Shown piece by piece: positions 46,101 to 54,175 of a DNA stretch of 64,000 bases. The stretch is from the NCBI RefSeq assembly GCF_011762125.1, contig NZ_JAASQN010000004.1:124001-188000 (forward strand), given 5' to 3'. This stretch comes from Sphingopyxis panaciterrae. Its GTDB lineage: Bacteria > Pseudomonadota > Alphaproteobacteria > Sphingomonadales > Sphingomonadaceae. The notes beneath the pieces were generated by a model, which had not been told where the DNA came from, made no database searches, and saw only the letters and a program-made list of their open reading frames with translations. The number at the start of each line of letters is the position of its first letter. Positions within the stretch are counted from its first letter, which is position 1. A program made the translations under genes and the position numbers.

Positions 46101-46790
46101 ATGGACAATCGCAACAACACTATTGCCGGCTGGGTACTTTTTGCCGGTATTTGCGCGCTGGGCCTGACGATCGGATCGCAGATGCTCTTCGCCGGGCACA
46201 ACCCCGAAAAGCCGGGCTTCCCGATCGAGGATGCCGATGCGGGCGCCGGTGGCGGCGCCTCGGCCGTGCCGCTTCCCACCCTGCTCGCCGCCGCCGACGT
46301 CGCGAAGGGCGAGGCGGTGTTCGCAAAATGCGCCGCGTGCCACACGATCAATTCGGGCGGCGCCAACGGCATCGGTCCCAATCTCTTCGGCACGCTCGGT
46401 GAGGAAATCGGTCATGGCAAGCATGGCTTTGCCTTCTCCTCGGCGCTCGCCGGCATGGGCGGCACCTGGGATTTCGCCAAGATGGACGCCTGGCTGACCA
46501 GCCCGCGTAAATTCGCCCCTGGCACGAAGATGTCCTTCGCCGGCCTTGGCAGCGCCGAAGACCGCGCCAACCTGATCGTCTATCTCAACGCGCAGGGTTC
46601 GAACCTGCCGCTGCCCGCAGCCGAAGCCGCCCCGGCCGCGGCCGAAGGCGCCGCACCCGCCGAGGGTGCCGCCAAGCCCGCCGAAGGCGCGGCCCCGGCC
46701 GATGCCGCCGCGAAACCGGCCGAGGGCGGCGCCGCCGCGCCCGCCGGTGCAGCGCCTGCCGCTCCGGCTCCCGCCGAAGCCAAGAAATAA
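46101..46790 (+). CDS. Membrane-anchored class I cytochrome c
   Basis: 229 residues. N-terminal uncleaved anchor helix (GWVLFAGICALGLTIGSQML), then a cytochrome c fold with haem motif C77-x2-C80-H81 and axial M144 (GTKMSFAGL). Similar to CycM/c552 electron carriers between complex III and terminal oxidases. Odd: residues about 170-229 are a tail of Ala, Pro, Glu and Gly only (EGAAPAEGAAKPAEGAAPAD and similar). ATG 46101. Its TAA shares one base with the next ATG. Confidence 0.9.
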   Translation: MDNRNNTIAGWVLFAGICALGLTIGSQMLFAGHNPEKPGFPIEDADAGAGGGASAVPLPTLLAAADVAKGEAVFAKCAACHTINSGGANGIGPNLFGTLGEEIGHGKHGFAFSSALAGMGGTWDFAKMDAWLTSPRKFAPGTKMSFAGLGSAEDRANLIVYLNAQGSNLPLPAAEAAPAAAEGAAPAEGAAKPAEGAAPADAAAKPAEGGAAAPAGAAPAAPAPAEAKK

Positions 46791-47224
46791 TGCGCACCCT
46801 GCCCGTCGTGCTGGCGGGCGCGCTTGCCCTCGCCGGCTGCGGCAAGAGCGAAGCTCCCGCCGATTCGCCCGCGGCGGGCGACAGCGCCGTCGAAGCCCCC
46901 GCCGCCGCGATCGAACCGACCGCCGCGATGGGCGAGCAGGTCTTCAAGCGTTGCATGGCGTGCCACACGATCGATGCGGGCGGCCGCAACGGGATCGGCC
47001 CCAATCTGCACGGCATCGTCGGCCGCGCGGTCGCGTCGCACGAGGGCTTTTCCTATTCGGGCGCGATGAAGGCAAAGGGCGGCGCCTGGGACGAAGCCGC
47101 GCTCGACGCCTTTCTCGAAGCCCCGATGAAGGCCGTGCCGGGCACGCGCATGGCGTTCGCCGGCGTGATCGACCCCGCCGACCGCAAGGCGCTGCTCTTG
47201 TATCTGAAAGAACAGTCGAAATAA
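46790..47224 (+). CDS. Lipoprotein cytochrome c
   Basis: 144 residues. Lipobox LAGC at 14-17 anchors it by lipid; haem motif C55-x2-C58-H59 and axial M121 (GTRMAFAG). Its cytochrome domain is close to that of the preceding gene (HTIDAGGRNGIGPNLHG versus HTINSGGANGIGPNLFG), so the pair likely arose by duplication. One-base overlap with the upstream stop implies co-translation. Periplasmic electron carrier. Confidence 0.9.
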   Translation: MRTLPVVLAGALALAGCGKSEAPADSPAAGDSAVEAPAAAIEPTAAMGEQVFKRCMACHTIDAGGRNGIGPNLHGIVGRAVASHEGFSYSGAMKAKGGAWDEAALDAFLEAPMKAVPGTRMAFAGVIDPADRKALLLYLKEQSK

Positions 47225-47227
47225 GAA

Positions 47228-47318
47228 CGTCGCCCCCGCGAAGGCGGGGGCCGTTGGAGGTTTATGCCCTCGTCGCTGCGTCAGGACGGCGGCGGCCCCC
47301 GCCTTCGCGGGGGCGACG
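47228..47318. repeat. Inverted repeat, family C copy 1
   Basis: Perfect 25-bp arms (47228-47252, 47294-47318) with core CCCCCGCGAAGGCGGGGG, between two convergent genes; would fold into a strong hairpin in either transcript and probably serves as a bidirectional terminator. Confidence 0.87.
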
Positions 47319-47323
47319 ATAGC

Positions 47324-48196
47324 CTAATGATGGTCGATATTGGCGTAGAAATCCTGGATGATCGTCCACGCCTCGTCGGCGGTCTCGACGAACTTGAACA
47401 GGTCGAGATCGCGGGCGCTGACCACCCCTTCTTCGACCAGCGCGTCGAAATTGACGACGCGATGCCAGAATTCCTCGCCGAACAGCACGATCGGGATCGG
47501 TTTGATCTTGCCGGTCTGGATCAGCGTCAGCAGTTCGAACATCTCGTCGAAGGTGCCGAAGCCGCCGGGGAAAACGCACACGGCGCGGGCGCGGAGGAGG
47601 AAGTGCATCTTCCTGAGCGCGAAATAATGGAACTGGAAACTGAGGTCCGGGGTCACATAACGGTTGGGCGCCTGTTCGTGCGGTAGCACGATGTTGAGCC
47701 CGACCGACTCCTTGCCCTCGTCGGCGGCACCGCGATTCGCCGCCTCCATGATCGACGGCCCGCCGCCCGAGCAGACGACGAAATGGCGGCAGCCGTTGGC
47801 GTCGGGCGGCACCTGACTCGCCAGTCGCGCCAGCGCGCGCGCCTCGTCATAATATTTCGCCTTTTCCTTTAGTCGGCGCGCGATGTTGCGCTGGGCATCG
47901 TCGGTCGCCGCGGCCTCCAGCGCGTCGGCGGCGGCCGGCTCGGGAATGCGCGCCGAACCATAGATGACCAGCATCGATTCGATCTTCGCCTCGTCGAGCA
48001 GCAATTCGGGCTTGAGCAGTTCGAGCTGGAAGCGGACCGGACGCAAATCCTCGCGCAGCAGGAAGTCATTATCCTGAAACGCCAGCTTATAGGCGGCGCT
48101 CGCGGTCTGCGGGGTAGTGGTCGCCTGCTTGGCGAAATGCGCGTCATCCTTGGCTTTGTGGAAACGCGAGCGATGGGGTTGTTTATCTTCTGCCAT
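47324..48196 (-). CDS. LOG family protein
   Basis: 290 residues. The lysine-decarboxylase-like LOG fold: SGGGPSIMEAANRGA and the signature PGGFGTFDE. Members are phosphoribohydrolases on cytokinin-type nucleotides in plants and some bacteria; many bacterial copies have unknown substrates. Longer than the shortest LOG enzymes because of an N-terminal extension of about 60 residues. ATG 48196 is preferred to a TTG 12 codons upstream. Confidence 0.87.
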   Translation of the reverse strand: MAEDKQPHRSRFHKAKDDAHFAKQATTTPQTASAAYKLAFQDNDFLLREDLRPVRFQLELLKPELLLDEAKIESMLVIYGSARIPEPAAADALEAAATDDAQRNIARRLKEKAKYYDEARALARLASQVPPDANGCRHFVVCSGGGPSIMEAANRGAADEGKESVGLNIVLPHEQAPNRYVTPDLSFQFHYFALRKMHFLLRARAVCVFPGGFGTFDEMFELLTLIQTGKIKPIPIVLFGEEFWHRVVNFDALVEEGVVSARDLDLFKFVETADEAWTIIQDFYANIDHH

Positions 48197-48281
48197 TGGC
48201 GGACGGCTAGCCGGTTGGCGTGACTTTGCCAAGGCGAACGCATCCCTCTTCCTACTCCGTCATCCCCGCCTCCTCCCACTT

Positions 48282-48359
48282 CGTCATCCCGGCGAAGGCC
48301 GGGATCTCGTCGGTGCGGCAAGATTTGACATTGAGATCCCGGCCTTCGCCGGGATGACG
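48282..48359. repeat. Inverted repeat, family C copy 2
   Basis: Perfect 27-bp arms (48282-48308, 48333-48359) with core ATCCCGGCGAAGGCCGGGAT, upstream of the LOG gene and after the extensin-like gene. A partial extra left arm (CCGTCATCCCCGCC) sits 26 nt before it. Confidence 0.87.
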
Positions 48360-48367
48360 ACATTGCG

Positions 48368-49069
48368 CTAGCGGCAGTAATTGTTGCCGCTCATATCCAG
48401 GTGGAAGTGGTTGTAATGCGCGGCGTTATAATCGGGGCTCAGCACCGTTCCGAAGCGCCGGCACGCCGATTTGTGCAGCGCGCGCAGGAAATCCTGTGAG
48501 TCCCGGTCACCCTTCCACCCGCCGTCAAGCATCACCCGCCGCCCGTCGGCGAGCACGAAACCCGACACATCGACCGCGTTCGAATAGGCGTGCTGCGACA
48601 GCCGGCCCGAGCGGCCGCCATAGATGTTGCGGCAGCTATAGGTGCCGTAGGTTTCGATCTTCACGACCTCCTGGCCGAAATATTTGCGCGCCGCGGGCTT
48701 CACCGCATATTGCGCCCAAGCGGCGAAATTCTTCGCCAGCGGACAGGTCATCGCGCCAAGGTTCGTCACCGGTGTGCCGATGTCGAGCAGCTTCACCGAA
48801 TCGATCGAACTGCATCCGCCGCCATGATCCTGATTGGGCAGCGGCGTAAAGCGTACCCCCGCCTGCTTGAGGTCGAACGCGCATTGCTGCGCGTCGGCGC
48901 TGGTGAAGGACGGCGTACCGACGGCTTGCGGGCGGTTCGGCTTGCTCGCCACCGGCCGCTTGCCGTCCTTGTTCTTCATCGCCTCGGGCGCGCCGAAACA
49001 GGCGGATAGCGCGAGCGCCGCGGTGGCGGCGATCAGGATCCGGGGCTTCAAGAAAGGCGGGATCGGCAT
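48368..49069 (-). CDS. Extensin-like C-terminal domain lipoprotein
   Basis: 233 residues. Lipobox LSAC at 21-24. The mature part is the Extensin-like_C domain: two disulfide-prone cysteines early, then GRLSQHAYSNAVDVSGF and AAHYNHFHLDMS, the histidine/aspartate metal-site pattern shared with D-Ala-D-Ala-type peptidases. Probable zinc peptidase or cell-wall binding protein in the periplasm. ATG 49069; a TTG three codons earlier is less likely. Confidence 0.9.
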   Translation of the reverse strand: MPIPPFLKPRILIAATAALALSACFGAPEAMKNKDGKRPVASKPNRPQAVGTPSFTSADAQQCAFDLKQAGVRFTPLPNQDHGGGCSSIDSVKLLDIGTPVTNLGAMTCPLAKNFAAWAQYAVKPAARKYFGQEVVKIETYGTYSCRNIYGGRSGRLSQHAYSNAVDVSGFVLADGRRVMLDGGWKGDRDSQDFLRALHKSACRRFGTVLSPDYNAAHYNHFHLDMSGNNYCR

Positions 49070-49159
49070 GGCCGTCAAAATACCGACGAAATGGTTAACA
49101 AGCTGTATACCTTTTTCTCGCCTCGTCGAAAATTTCGCGCGGCCCGTGCAATTTATTTG

Positions 49160-49238
49160 ACAGTTACGCCCTTGGCCCTAAAGGCGGCGCCGGGCCACGC
49201 GGTCCCAACGCCGCGCGAGCTCTCTGCAAGGAGAGACT
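49160..49238 (+). promoter_or_regulatory. Candidate serC leader RNA
   Basis: Three possible hairpins before serC: CGCC/GGCG with CTT/AAA (49167-49186), CGCGG/CCGCG (49198-49215) and CTCTC/GAGAG (49220-49235). The last one buries the ribosome site AAGGAG (49228-49233) of serC. This fits the serC motif described for alphaproteobacteria, where the final stem overlaps the serC ribosome site. I cannot align it here to the covariance model, so the match is by layout. Confidence 0.55.
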
Positions 49239-50369
49239 ATGATGAGTGAAGTGACGACGCCACAACTGCGCCCTGCGCGCCCTTATTTTTCTTCCGGACC
49301 CTGCGCCAAGCCGCCGGTCTGGTCCCCCGAGAAACTCGCAACCGAATCGCTGGGCCGCTCGCATCGCGCCAAGATCGGCAAGACGCGCCTCGCGCTCTGC
49401 ATCGACCTGATGCGCGAAATGCTGCAGCTGCCCGACACGCACCGCATCGGCATCGTTCCCGGATCGGACACCGGCGCCTTTGAAATGGCGATGTGGACGA
49501 TGCTCGGCGCCCGCCCCGTCACGACGCTCGCCTGGGAGAGCTTCGGTGAAGGCTGGGTTACCGATGCCGCGAAGCAGCTCAAGCTCGACCCGACCGTCAT
49601 TCGCGCCGATTACGGTCAGCTTCCCGATTTGACGGAGGTCGACTGGTCGAACGATGTGCTCTTCACCTGGAACGGCACCACCTCGGGCGTCCGCGTCCCG
49701 AACGGCGACTGGATCCCGGCAACCCGCGAGGGCCTGTCCTTCACCGACGCGACCAGCGCGGTATTCGCCTACGACCTGCCGTGGGACAAGATCGACGTCG
49801 CGACCTTCAGCTGGCAGAAAGTGCTCGGCGGCGAAGGCGGCCACGGCGTGCTGATCCTCGGCCCCCGCGCGGTCGAACGGCTCGAAACCTACACCCCCGC
49901 CTGGCCGCTGCCCAAGGTGTTTCGCCTCGTCAGCAAGGGCGCGCTTTCTGAAGGCGTGTTCAAGGGCGAAACGATCAACACCCCGTCGATGCTCGCGGTC
50001 GAGGATGCGATCTTCGCGCTCGAATGGGCGAAGTCGCTCGGCGGCCTCGACGGCCTCAAGGCGCGCAGCGATGCGAACGCCGCGGCGCTCGACAAGATCG
50101 TTTCGGAACGCGACTGGCTGAGCCATCTCGCCGCCGATCCCGCCAGCCGCTCGAAGACCTCGGTCTGCCTGTCGGTCGCGGGCGCCGACGAGGGCTTCAT
50201 CAAGAAGTTCGCGGCGCTGCTCGAAACCGAAGGCGCGGCCTATGACATCGCGGGCTATCGCGATGCGCCCCCGGGCCTGCGCATCTGGTGCGGCGCGACC
50301 GTCGACACGGCCGACATCGAAGCGCTCGGCCCGTGGCTCGACTGGGCCTACGCGAAACTCTCGGCCTGA
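49239..50369 (+). CDS. serC: Phosphoserine aminotransferase
   Basis: PLP enzyme making 3-phosphoserine from phosphohydroxypyruvate and glutamate. 376 residues. PLP lysine K194 in TFSWQKVLGGEGGHG, and PARPYFSSGPCAKPP at the N terminus. This length and motif is the alphaproteobacterial form. ATG 49239 or 49242 follows AAGGAG. First gene of serC-serA, preceded by the candidate leader RNA. Confidence 0.95.
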   Translation: MMSEVTTPQLRPARPYFSSGPCAKPPVWSPEKLATESLGRSHRAKIGKTRLALCIDLMREMLQLPDTHRIGIVPGSDTGAFEMAMWTMLGARPVTTLAWESFGEGWVTDAAKQLKLDPTVIRADYGQLPDLTEVDWSNDVLFTWNGTTSGVRVPNGDWIPATREGLSFTDATSAVFAYDLPWDKIDVATFSWQKVLGGEGGHGVLILGPRAVERLETYTPAWPLPKVFRLVSKGALSEGVFKGETINTPSMLAVEDAIFALEWAKSLGGLDGLKARSDANAAALDKIVSERDWLSHLAADPASRSKTSVCLSVAGADEGFIKKFAALLETEGAAYDIAGYRDAPPGLRIWCGATVDTADIEALGPWLDWAYAKLSA

Positions 50370-50378
50370 CCTCAATAG

Positions 50379-50499
50379 CCCTCTCCCCTTCAGGGGAGAG
50401 GGTTGGGAGAGGGGGATGCACCCCGCTCCTTTCCTTCATCAACATAGGGCCGGTGCAGAGACCCCCTCTCCCCGGCCCTCTCCCCTGAAGGGGAGAGGG
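50379..50499. repeat. Compound palindromic repeat, family A copy 4 (no core)
   Basis: Left hairpin (50379-50402) and right hairpin (50476-50499) of the GGGGAGAGGG type are both perfect, with an inner pair GGTTGGGAGAGGGG / CCCCTCTCCCCGG, but the core hairpin of other copies is missing. It lies between serC and serA, and its last bases form part of the serA ribosome site. Confidence 0.82.
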
Positions 50500-50507
50500 A
50501 GATTAAA

Positions 50508-52094
50508 ATGACCCAACCCAAAGTCCTCATCAGCGACAAGATGGATCCCAAAGCCGCCGCGATCTTCAAGGAACGCGGCATCCAGGTCGACGAGATCACC
50601 GGCAAGACCAAGGAAGAGCTGATCGCGATGATCGGCGACTATGACGGCCTCGCCATCCGTTCGGCGACCAAGGTCACCGCCGACGTGCTCGCCGCCGCGA
50701 CCAACCTGAAGGTCGTCGGCCGCGCCGGCATCGGCGTCGACAATGTCGACATCCCGGAGGCGTCGAAGAAGGGCGTGATCGTGATGAACACCCCGTTCGG
50801 CAACAGCATCACCACCGCCGAACATGCGGTGGCGATGATGTTCGCGCTCGCGCGCCAGATTCCCGAAGCCAATACGCTGACCCAGACGGGAAAATGGCCG
50901 AAGAATGACTTCATGGGCGTCGAGTTGACCTCGAAGACGCTCGGCCTGATCGGTTGCGGCAATATCGGCAGCATCGTCGCCGAGCGCGCGATCGGCCTGC
51001 GCATGAAGGTCATCGCCTTCGATCCTTTCCTGACGCCCGAGCGCGCGATCGAGCTGGGGGTCGAGAAGGTCGAACTCGACGGGCTGCTGAGCCGCGCCGA
51101 TTTCATCACCCTGCACACCCCGCTCACCGACCAGACGCGCAATATCCTGTCGAAGGAAAATCTCGCCAAGACCAAGCCGGGCGTCCGCATCATCAACTGC
51201 GCGCGCGGCGGGCTGGTCGACGAAGCGGCGCTGAAGGATGCGCTCGATTCGGGCCATGTCGCGGGCGCGGCGCTCGACGTGTTCGCGGCCGAGCCGCCGG
51301 CCGCCGACCATCCGCTGTTCAGCACCCCGAACTTCATCTGCACGCCGCACTTGGGCGCGTCGACCGACGAGGCACAGGTCAATGTCGCGATCCAGGTCGC
51401 CGAACAGATTTCCGACTATCTGCTCACCGGCGGCATCACCAACGCGCTCAACGTCCCCAGCCTGTCGGCCGAGGAAGCGCCGAAGCTGCGCCCCTATATG
51501 GCGCTCGCCGAAAAGCTCGGCAGCCTGATCGGCCAGCTCGCGCACGACAACCTCACGACGATCTCGATCGAGGCCGAAGGCGCCGCCGCCGAGCTCAACC
51601 TGAAGCCGATCACCGCCGCGGTGCTGACCGGCCTGATGCGCCGCTATTCGGACAGCGTGAACATGGTCAACGCCCCGCATCTGGCACGCGAACGCGGGCT
51701 CGACGTGCGCGAAGTGCGCCATGACCGCGAGGGCGATTATCACACGCTGATCCGCGTCACCGTCGCCACCGAAGCCGGCGACCGCTCGGTCGCGGGCACG
51801 CTGTTCGGCAATGGCGAACCGCGCCTCGTCGAGATGTTCGGGATCAAGGTCGAGGCCGATCTCGACGGCCATATGCTCTATATCGTCAACGAGGACGCGC
51901 CGGGCTTCATCGGCCGCATCGGCGGCGCGCTCGGCGACGCCGGGCTCAACATCGGCACCTTCCACCTCGGCCGCCGCGCCGCCGGCGGCGAAGCCGTGCT
52001 GCTGCTCAGCCTCGATTCGCCGATGCCCGAGCCGCTGCTGTGGCAGCTGTGCCAGCTTCCCGGCGTGAAGACGGTAAAGGGGCTGAAGTTCTGA
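50508..52094 (+). CDS. serA: D-3-phosphoglycerate dehydrogenase
   Basis: First step of serine synthesis. 528 residues: NAD-binding GLIGCGNIGSIVAERA at about 146, RGGLVDEAALKDAL carrying the substrate arginine, CTPHLGAST with the catalytic histidine, an intervening ASB-type domain (about 310-450) and a C-terminal ACT domain (IVNEDAPGFIGRIGGALGD). The long type with ACT can be inhibited by serine. ATG 50508; ribosome site GGGAG ends the upstream repeat. Confidence 0.96.
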   Translation: MTQPKVLISDKMDPKAAAIFKERGIQVDEITGKTKEELIAMIGDYDGLAIRSATKVTADVLAAATNLKVVGRAGIGVDNVDIPEASKKGVIVMNTPFGNSITTAEHAVAMMFALARQIPEANTLTQTGKWPKNDFMGVELTSKTLGLIGCGNIGSIVAERAIGLRMKVIAFDPFLTPERAIELGVEKVELDGLLSRADFITLHTPLTDQTRNILSKENLAKTKPGVRIINCARGGLVDEAALKDALDSGHVAGAALDVFAAEPPAADHPLFSTPNFICTPHLGASTDEAQVNVAIQVAEQISDYLLTGGITNALNVPSLSAEEAPKLRPYMALAEKLGSLIGQLAHDNLTTISIEAEGAAAELNLKPITAAVLTGLMRRYSDSVNMVNAPHLARERGLDVREVRHDREGDYHTLIRVTVATEAGDRSVAGTLFGNGEPRLVEMFGIKVEADLDGHMLYIVNEDAPGFIGRIGGALGDAGLNIGTFHLGRRAAGGEAVLLLSLDSPMPEPLLWQLCQLPGVKTVKGLKF

Positions 52095-52103
52095 GTCCCA
52101 AAA

Positions 52104-52259
52104 CCTTCTCCCCTTGGGAGAAGGATACGCAGCCTTGCCGGTTTCACCGGCTAGGCGAAGTTGGATGAGGGGCTGTGCGTCACCGTGACGACACATCCCC
52201 TCACCACTGCGACTAGGCAGCAAGCTGCCAAGTCTCGTTGCCTCTCCCGACGGGAGAGG
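52104..52259. repeat. Compound palindromic repeat, family A copy 5 (two inverted cores)
   Basis: Left hairpin CCTTCTCCCC/GGGAGAAGG (52104-52124); core GCCT, T, GCCGGT, TTC, ACCGGC, T, AGGC; middle hairpin GAGGGG...CCCCTC; then a second core in reverse orientation (GACT, A, GGCAGC, AA, GCTGCC, A, AGTC at 52211-52234); right hairpin CCTCTCCCG/CGGGAGAGG (52241-52259). The only copy in this window with both cores. Confidence 0.87.
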
Positions 52260-52306
52260 ATTAGCGATGCTTCCAATTGAGCCGCACTACCACTAAGGCC
52301 GCTCCC

Positions 52307-53419
52307 ATGACCAAGGCCCCTGCCCTGTTGCCCGAAGGCTTGCGCGACCGCCTCCCCCGTCAGGCGGAGGCCGCGTCGCGCGTGACCCGCGCGCTCGTCG
52401 ATGCGATGCGCGCGCATGGCTATGGCCGCGTCGCCCCGCCGCTTGCCGAGTTTCGCGAGACGCTGGGCGGCGACGACGACCGCTCCACCCGCGACCTCCT
52501 GCGCTTCACCGATCCGGTGTCGCAGCGCACGCTCGCGCTGCGTCCCGACATCACACGGCAGGTCGGACGCATCGCGACCTCGCTGCTCGCCCGGGCGCCG
52601 CGACCCTTACGCCTCTGCTACGCCGGACAGGTCGTCAAACTGCGCGCCAGCCAGCTTCGCCCGGCGCGCGAGATGCTGCAAGTCGGCGCCGAACTGATCG
52701 GCAGCGACAGCGTCGCCGCGGCGCGCGAGATCGTCACCGTCGCGATCGATGCGCTCGAAGCCGCCGGCATCGGCCCGGTCACGATCGACTTCACGCTGCC
52801 CGACGTCGTCGACCTGCTCGCGAACGGCCCGCTGCCGGTCGCGGCCGATATCCAGGACCTGCGCGACGAACTCGACGCCAAGGACGCCGGCGCGCTGACG
52901 CGACTGGGCGCCGAGGCCTATCTGCCGCTGCTGCGCGCGACGGGTCCGTTCGATCGGGCGATCGCTGACCTGCGCACTTTCGACACTTCGGGCGTGCTTG
53001 CCGCGCGTATCGACGCACTCGAAGCGATCGCCGCGCCCATCCGCGGCCGTGTCACGCTGACCCTCGATCCGACCGAACGCCACGGCTTCGCCTATCAAAG
53101 CTGGTTCGGCTTCCAGATCTTCGTCCCCGGACAGGGCGACGCGGTCGGCCGCGGCGGCGGCTATTCGATCCCCGTTGGCGAACAGGAAGAATCGGCCGTC
53201 GGCTTCTCGCTTTACCCCGATCCGCTGATCGACGCCGGACTCGGCGCCGAAGACGATGCCGATCGCCGCATCTTCCTGCCGCTCGGCCATGATCCCGCGC
53301 TGGCCGCGAGCTTGCGCGCCGACGGCTGGCAGACAGTGGCGGCGCTATCCGAAAATGATGACGCGCGTGCGCTCGGCTGCGGGTTCGTGCTGGGTCCGGA
53401 CGGACCGGTCGAGGTATAG
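52307..53419 (+). CDS. hisZ: ATP phosphoribosyltransferase regulatory subunit
   Basis: 370 residues, HisRS-like paralogue that regulates the short-form HisG in histidine synthesis. Motif 2-like RPDITRQVGRIATSLL and ATP-like GRGGGYSI regions remain, but tRNA-binding C-terminal domain is absent. hisG is not in the window. ATG 52307 (MTKAPALLPEGLRDRLP) is the family start; an upstream TTG would add 10 residues. Confidence 0.9.
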   Translation: MTKAPALLPEGLRDRLPRQAEAASRVTRALVDAMRAHGYGRVAPPLAEFRETLGGDDDRSTRDLLRFTDPVSQRTLALRPDITRQVGRIATSLLARAPRPLRLCYAGQVVKLRASQLRPAREMLQVGAELIGSDSVAAAREIVTVAIDALEAAGIGPVTIDFTLPDVVDLLANGPLPVAADIQDLRDELDAKDAGALTRLGAEAYLPLLRATGPFDRAIADLRTFDTSGVLAARIDALEAIAAPIRGRVTLTLDPTERHGFAYQSWFGFQIFVPGQGDAVGRGGGYSIPVGEQEESAVGFSLYPDPLIDAGLGAEDDADRRIFLPLGHDPALAASLRADGWQTVAALSENDDARALGCGFVLGPDGPVEV

Positions 53420-53444
53420 GACTCCATCCCAGATAAATGTTACG

Positions 53445-53525
53445 TGTCCCCGCGAAGGCGGGGACCCATCACCGATGGGTTCAAAATAGCACCGTCCGGA
53501 GATGGGCTCCCGCCTTCGCGGGAGC
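53445..53525. repeat. Inverted repeat, family C copy 3 (imperfect)
   Basis: Arms TGTCCCCGCGAAGGCGGGGA... (53445-53470) and the complementary ...TCCCGCCTTCGCGGGAGCA (53501-53525) with several mismatches, between convergent hisZ and the DOPA-dioxygenase-like gene. Confidence 0.78.
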
Positions 53526-53551
53526 ACAGGGCTATTTGCTACGATCCGGTT

Positions 53552-53929
53552 CTAAAAATTCGACACCCCAAAACGCGGAATCCCCTGATTCACCCCCGGC
53601 GGGTCGAGCACCGTCACATCCAGATCGACCGGCTCGCCGATCCAGTGCGCCAGCGTCGTGTGATCGGCGAGATCATCATCGGTGAGCGGATGCACCAGCG
53701 CGCGTAGCCCCGCCACCTCGATCGCCGCGATGACCGCCGGAACCGCCGCACCCAGGAAATGCACCTCATATTGCGCGATGGGATGCGGCCCCGCCGCCCC
53801 GTCGGTCATCTCGCCGACGAACAGCATCGCGGCGTCGCGGCCGAACCCCCGGCGCAGTTCAGCGGCGGCAGCGCGCTCGGCATCGGCGAAATAGATATGG
53901 GCGTGATAGGGGGCGTCGGCGTCGATCAT
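53552..53929 (-). CDS. DOPA 4,5-dioxygenase family protein
   Basis: 125 residues. [20 protein letters not shown] at the N terminus, [12 protein letters not shown], and [19 protein letters not shown] are the family histidine motifs. Plant and fungal relatives cleave DOPA; bacterial members have no settled substrate. ATG 53929 has AGGAG upstream. Longer upstream frame passes into the repeat and is rejected. Confidence 0.85.
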   Translation of the reverse strand: MIDADAPYHAHIYFADAERAAAAELRRGFGRDAAMLFVGEMTDGAAGPHPIAQYEVHFLGAAVPAVIAAIEVAGLRALVHPLTDDDLADHTTLAHWIGEPVDLDVTVLDPPGVNQGIPRFGVSNF

Positions 53930-53941
53930 GGCTTCTCCTAT

Positions 53942-54067
53942 GCCCTCCTCTTTAGGGGAGGGCAGCGAGACTTGCCAGCTTGCTGGCTTAGTCGCAGCGG
54001 GTGGGGGCCATCGACACTGCGCATGGCCGATGCCCCCCACCCCAACCCCTCCCCTGAAGGGGAGGGG
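53942..54067. repeat. Compound palindromic repeat, family A copy 6
   Basis: Left hairpin (53942-53963), core GACT, T, GCCAGC, TT, GCTGGC, TT, AGTC (53969-53993, one extra T), middle hairpin with 15-bp arms and one mismatch (53999-54013, 54028-54042), right hairpin (54046-54067). Between the divergent DOPA-dioxygenase-like gene and purA. Confidence 0.87.
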
Positions 54068-54175
54068 CTTTATTTGCGCAACCTTGCCGCCGCCCTTGCC
54101 TCTGCGGCCAAATCCGCTAAGGCCGCGCCGGGCCCGCGCTGGTCGTTTTGGGGCTCCGTTCAGCAGGACAGCATC

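Noticed and set aside
50439..52223. Minus-strand 594-codon frame opposite serA
   Set aside because: Shadow of serA; includes parts of repeats at both ends.
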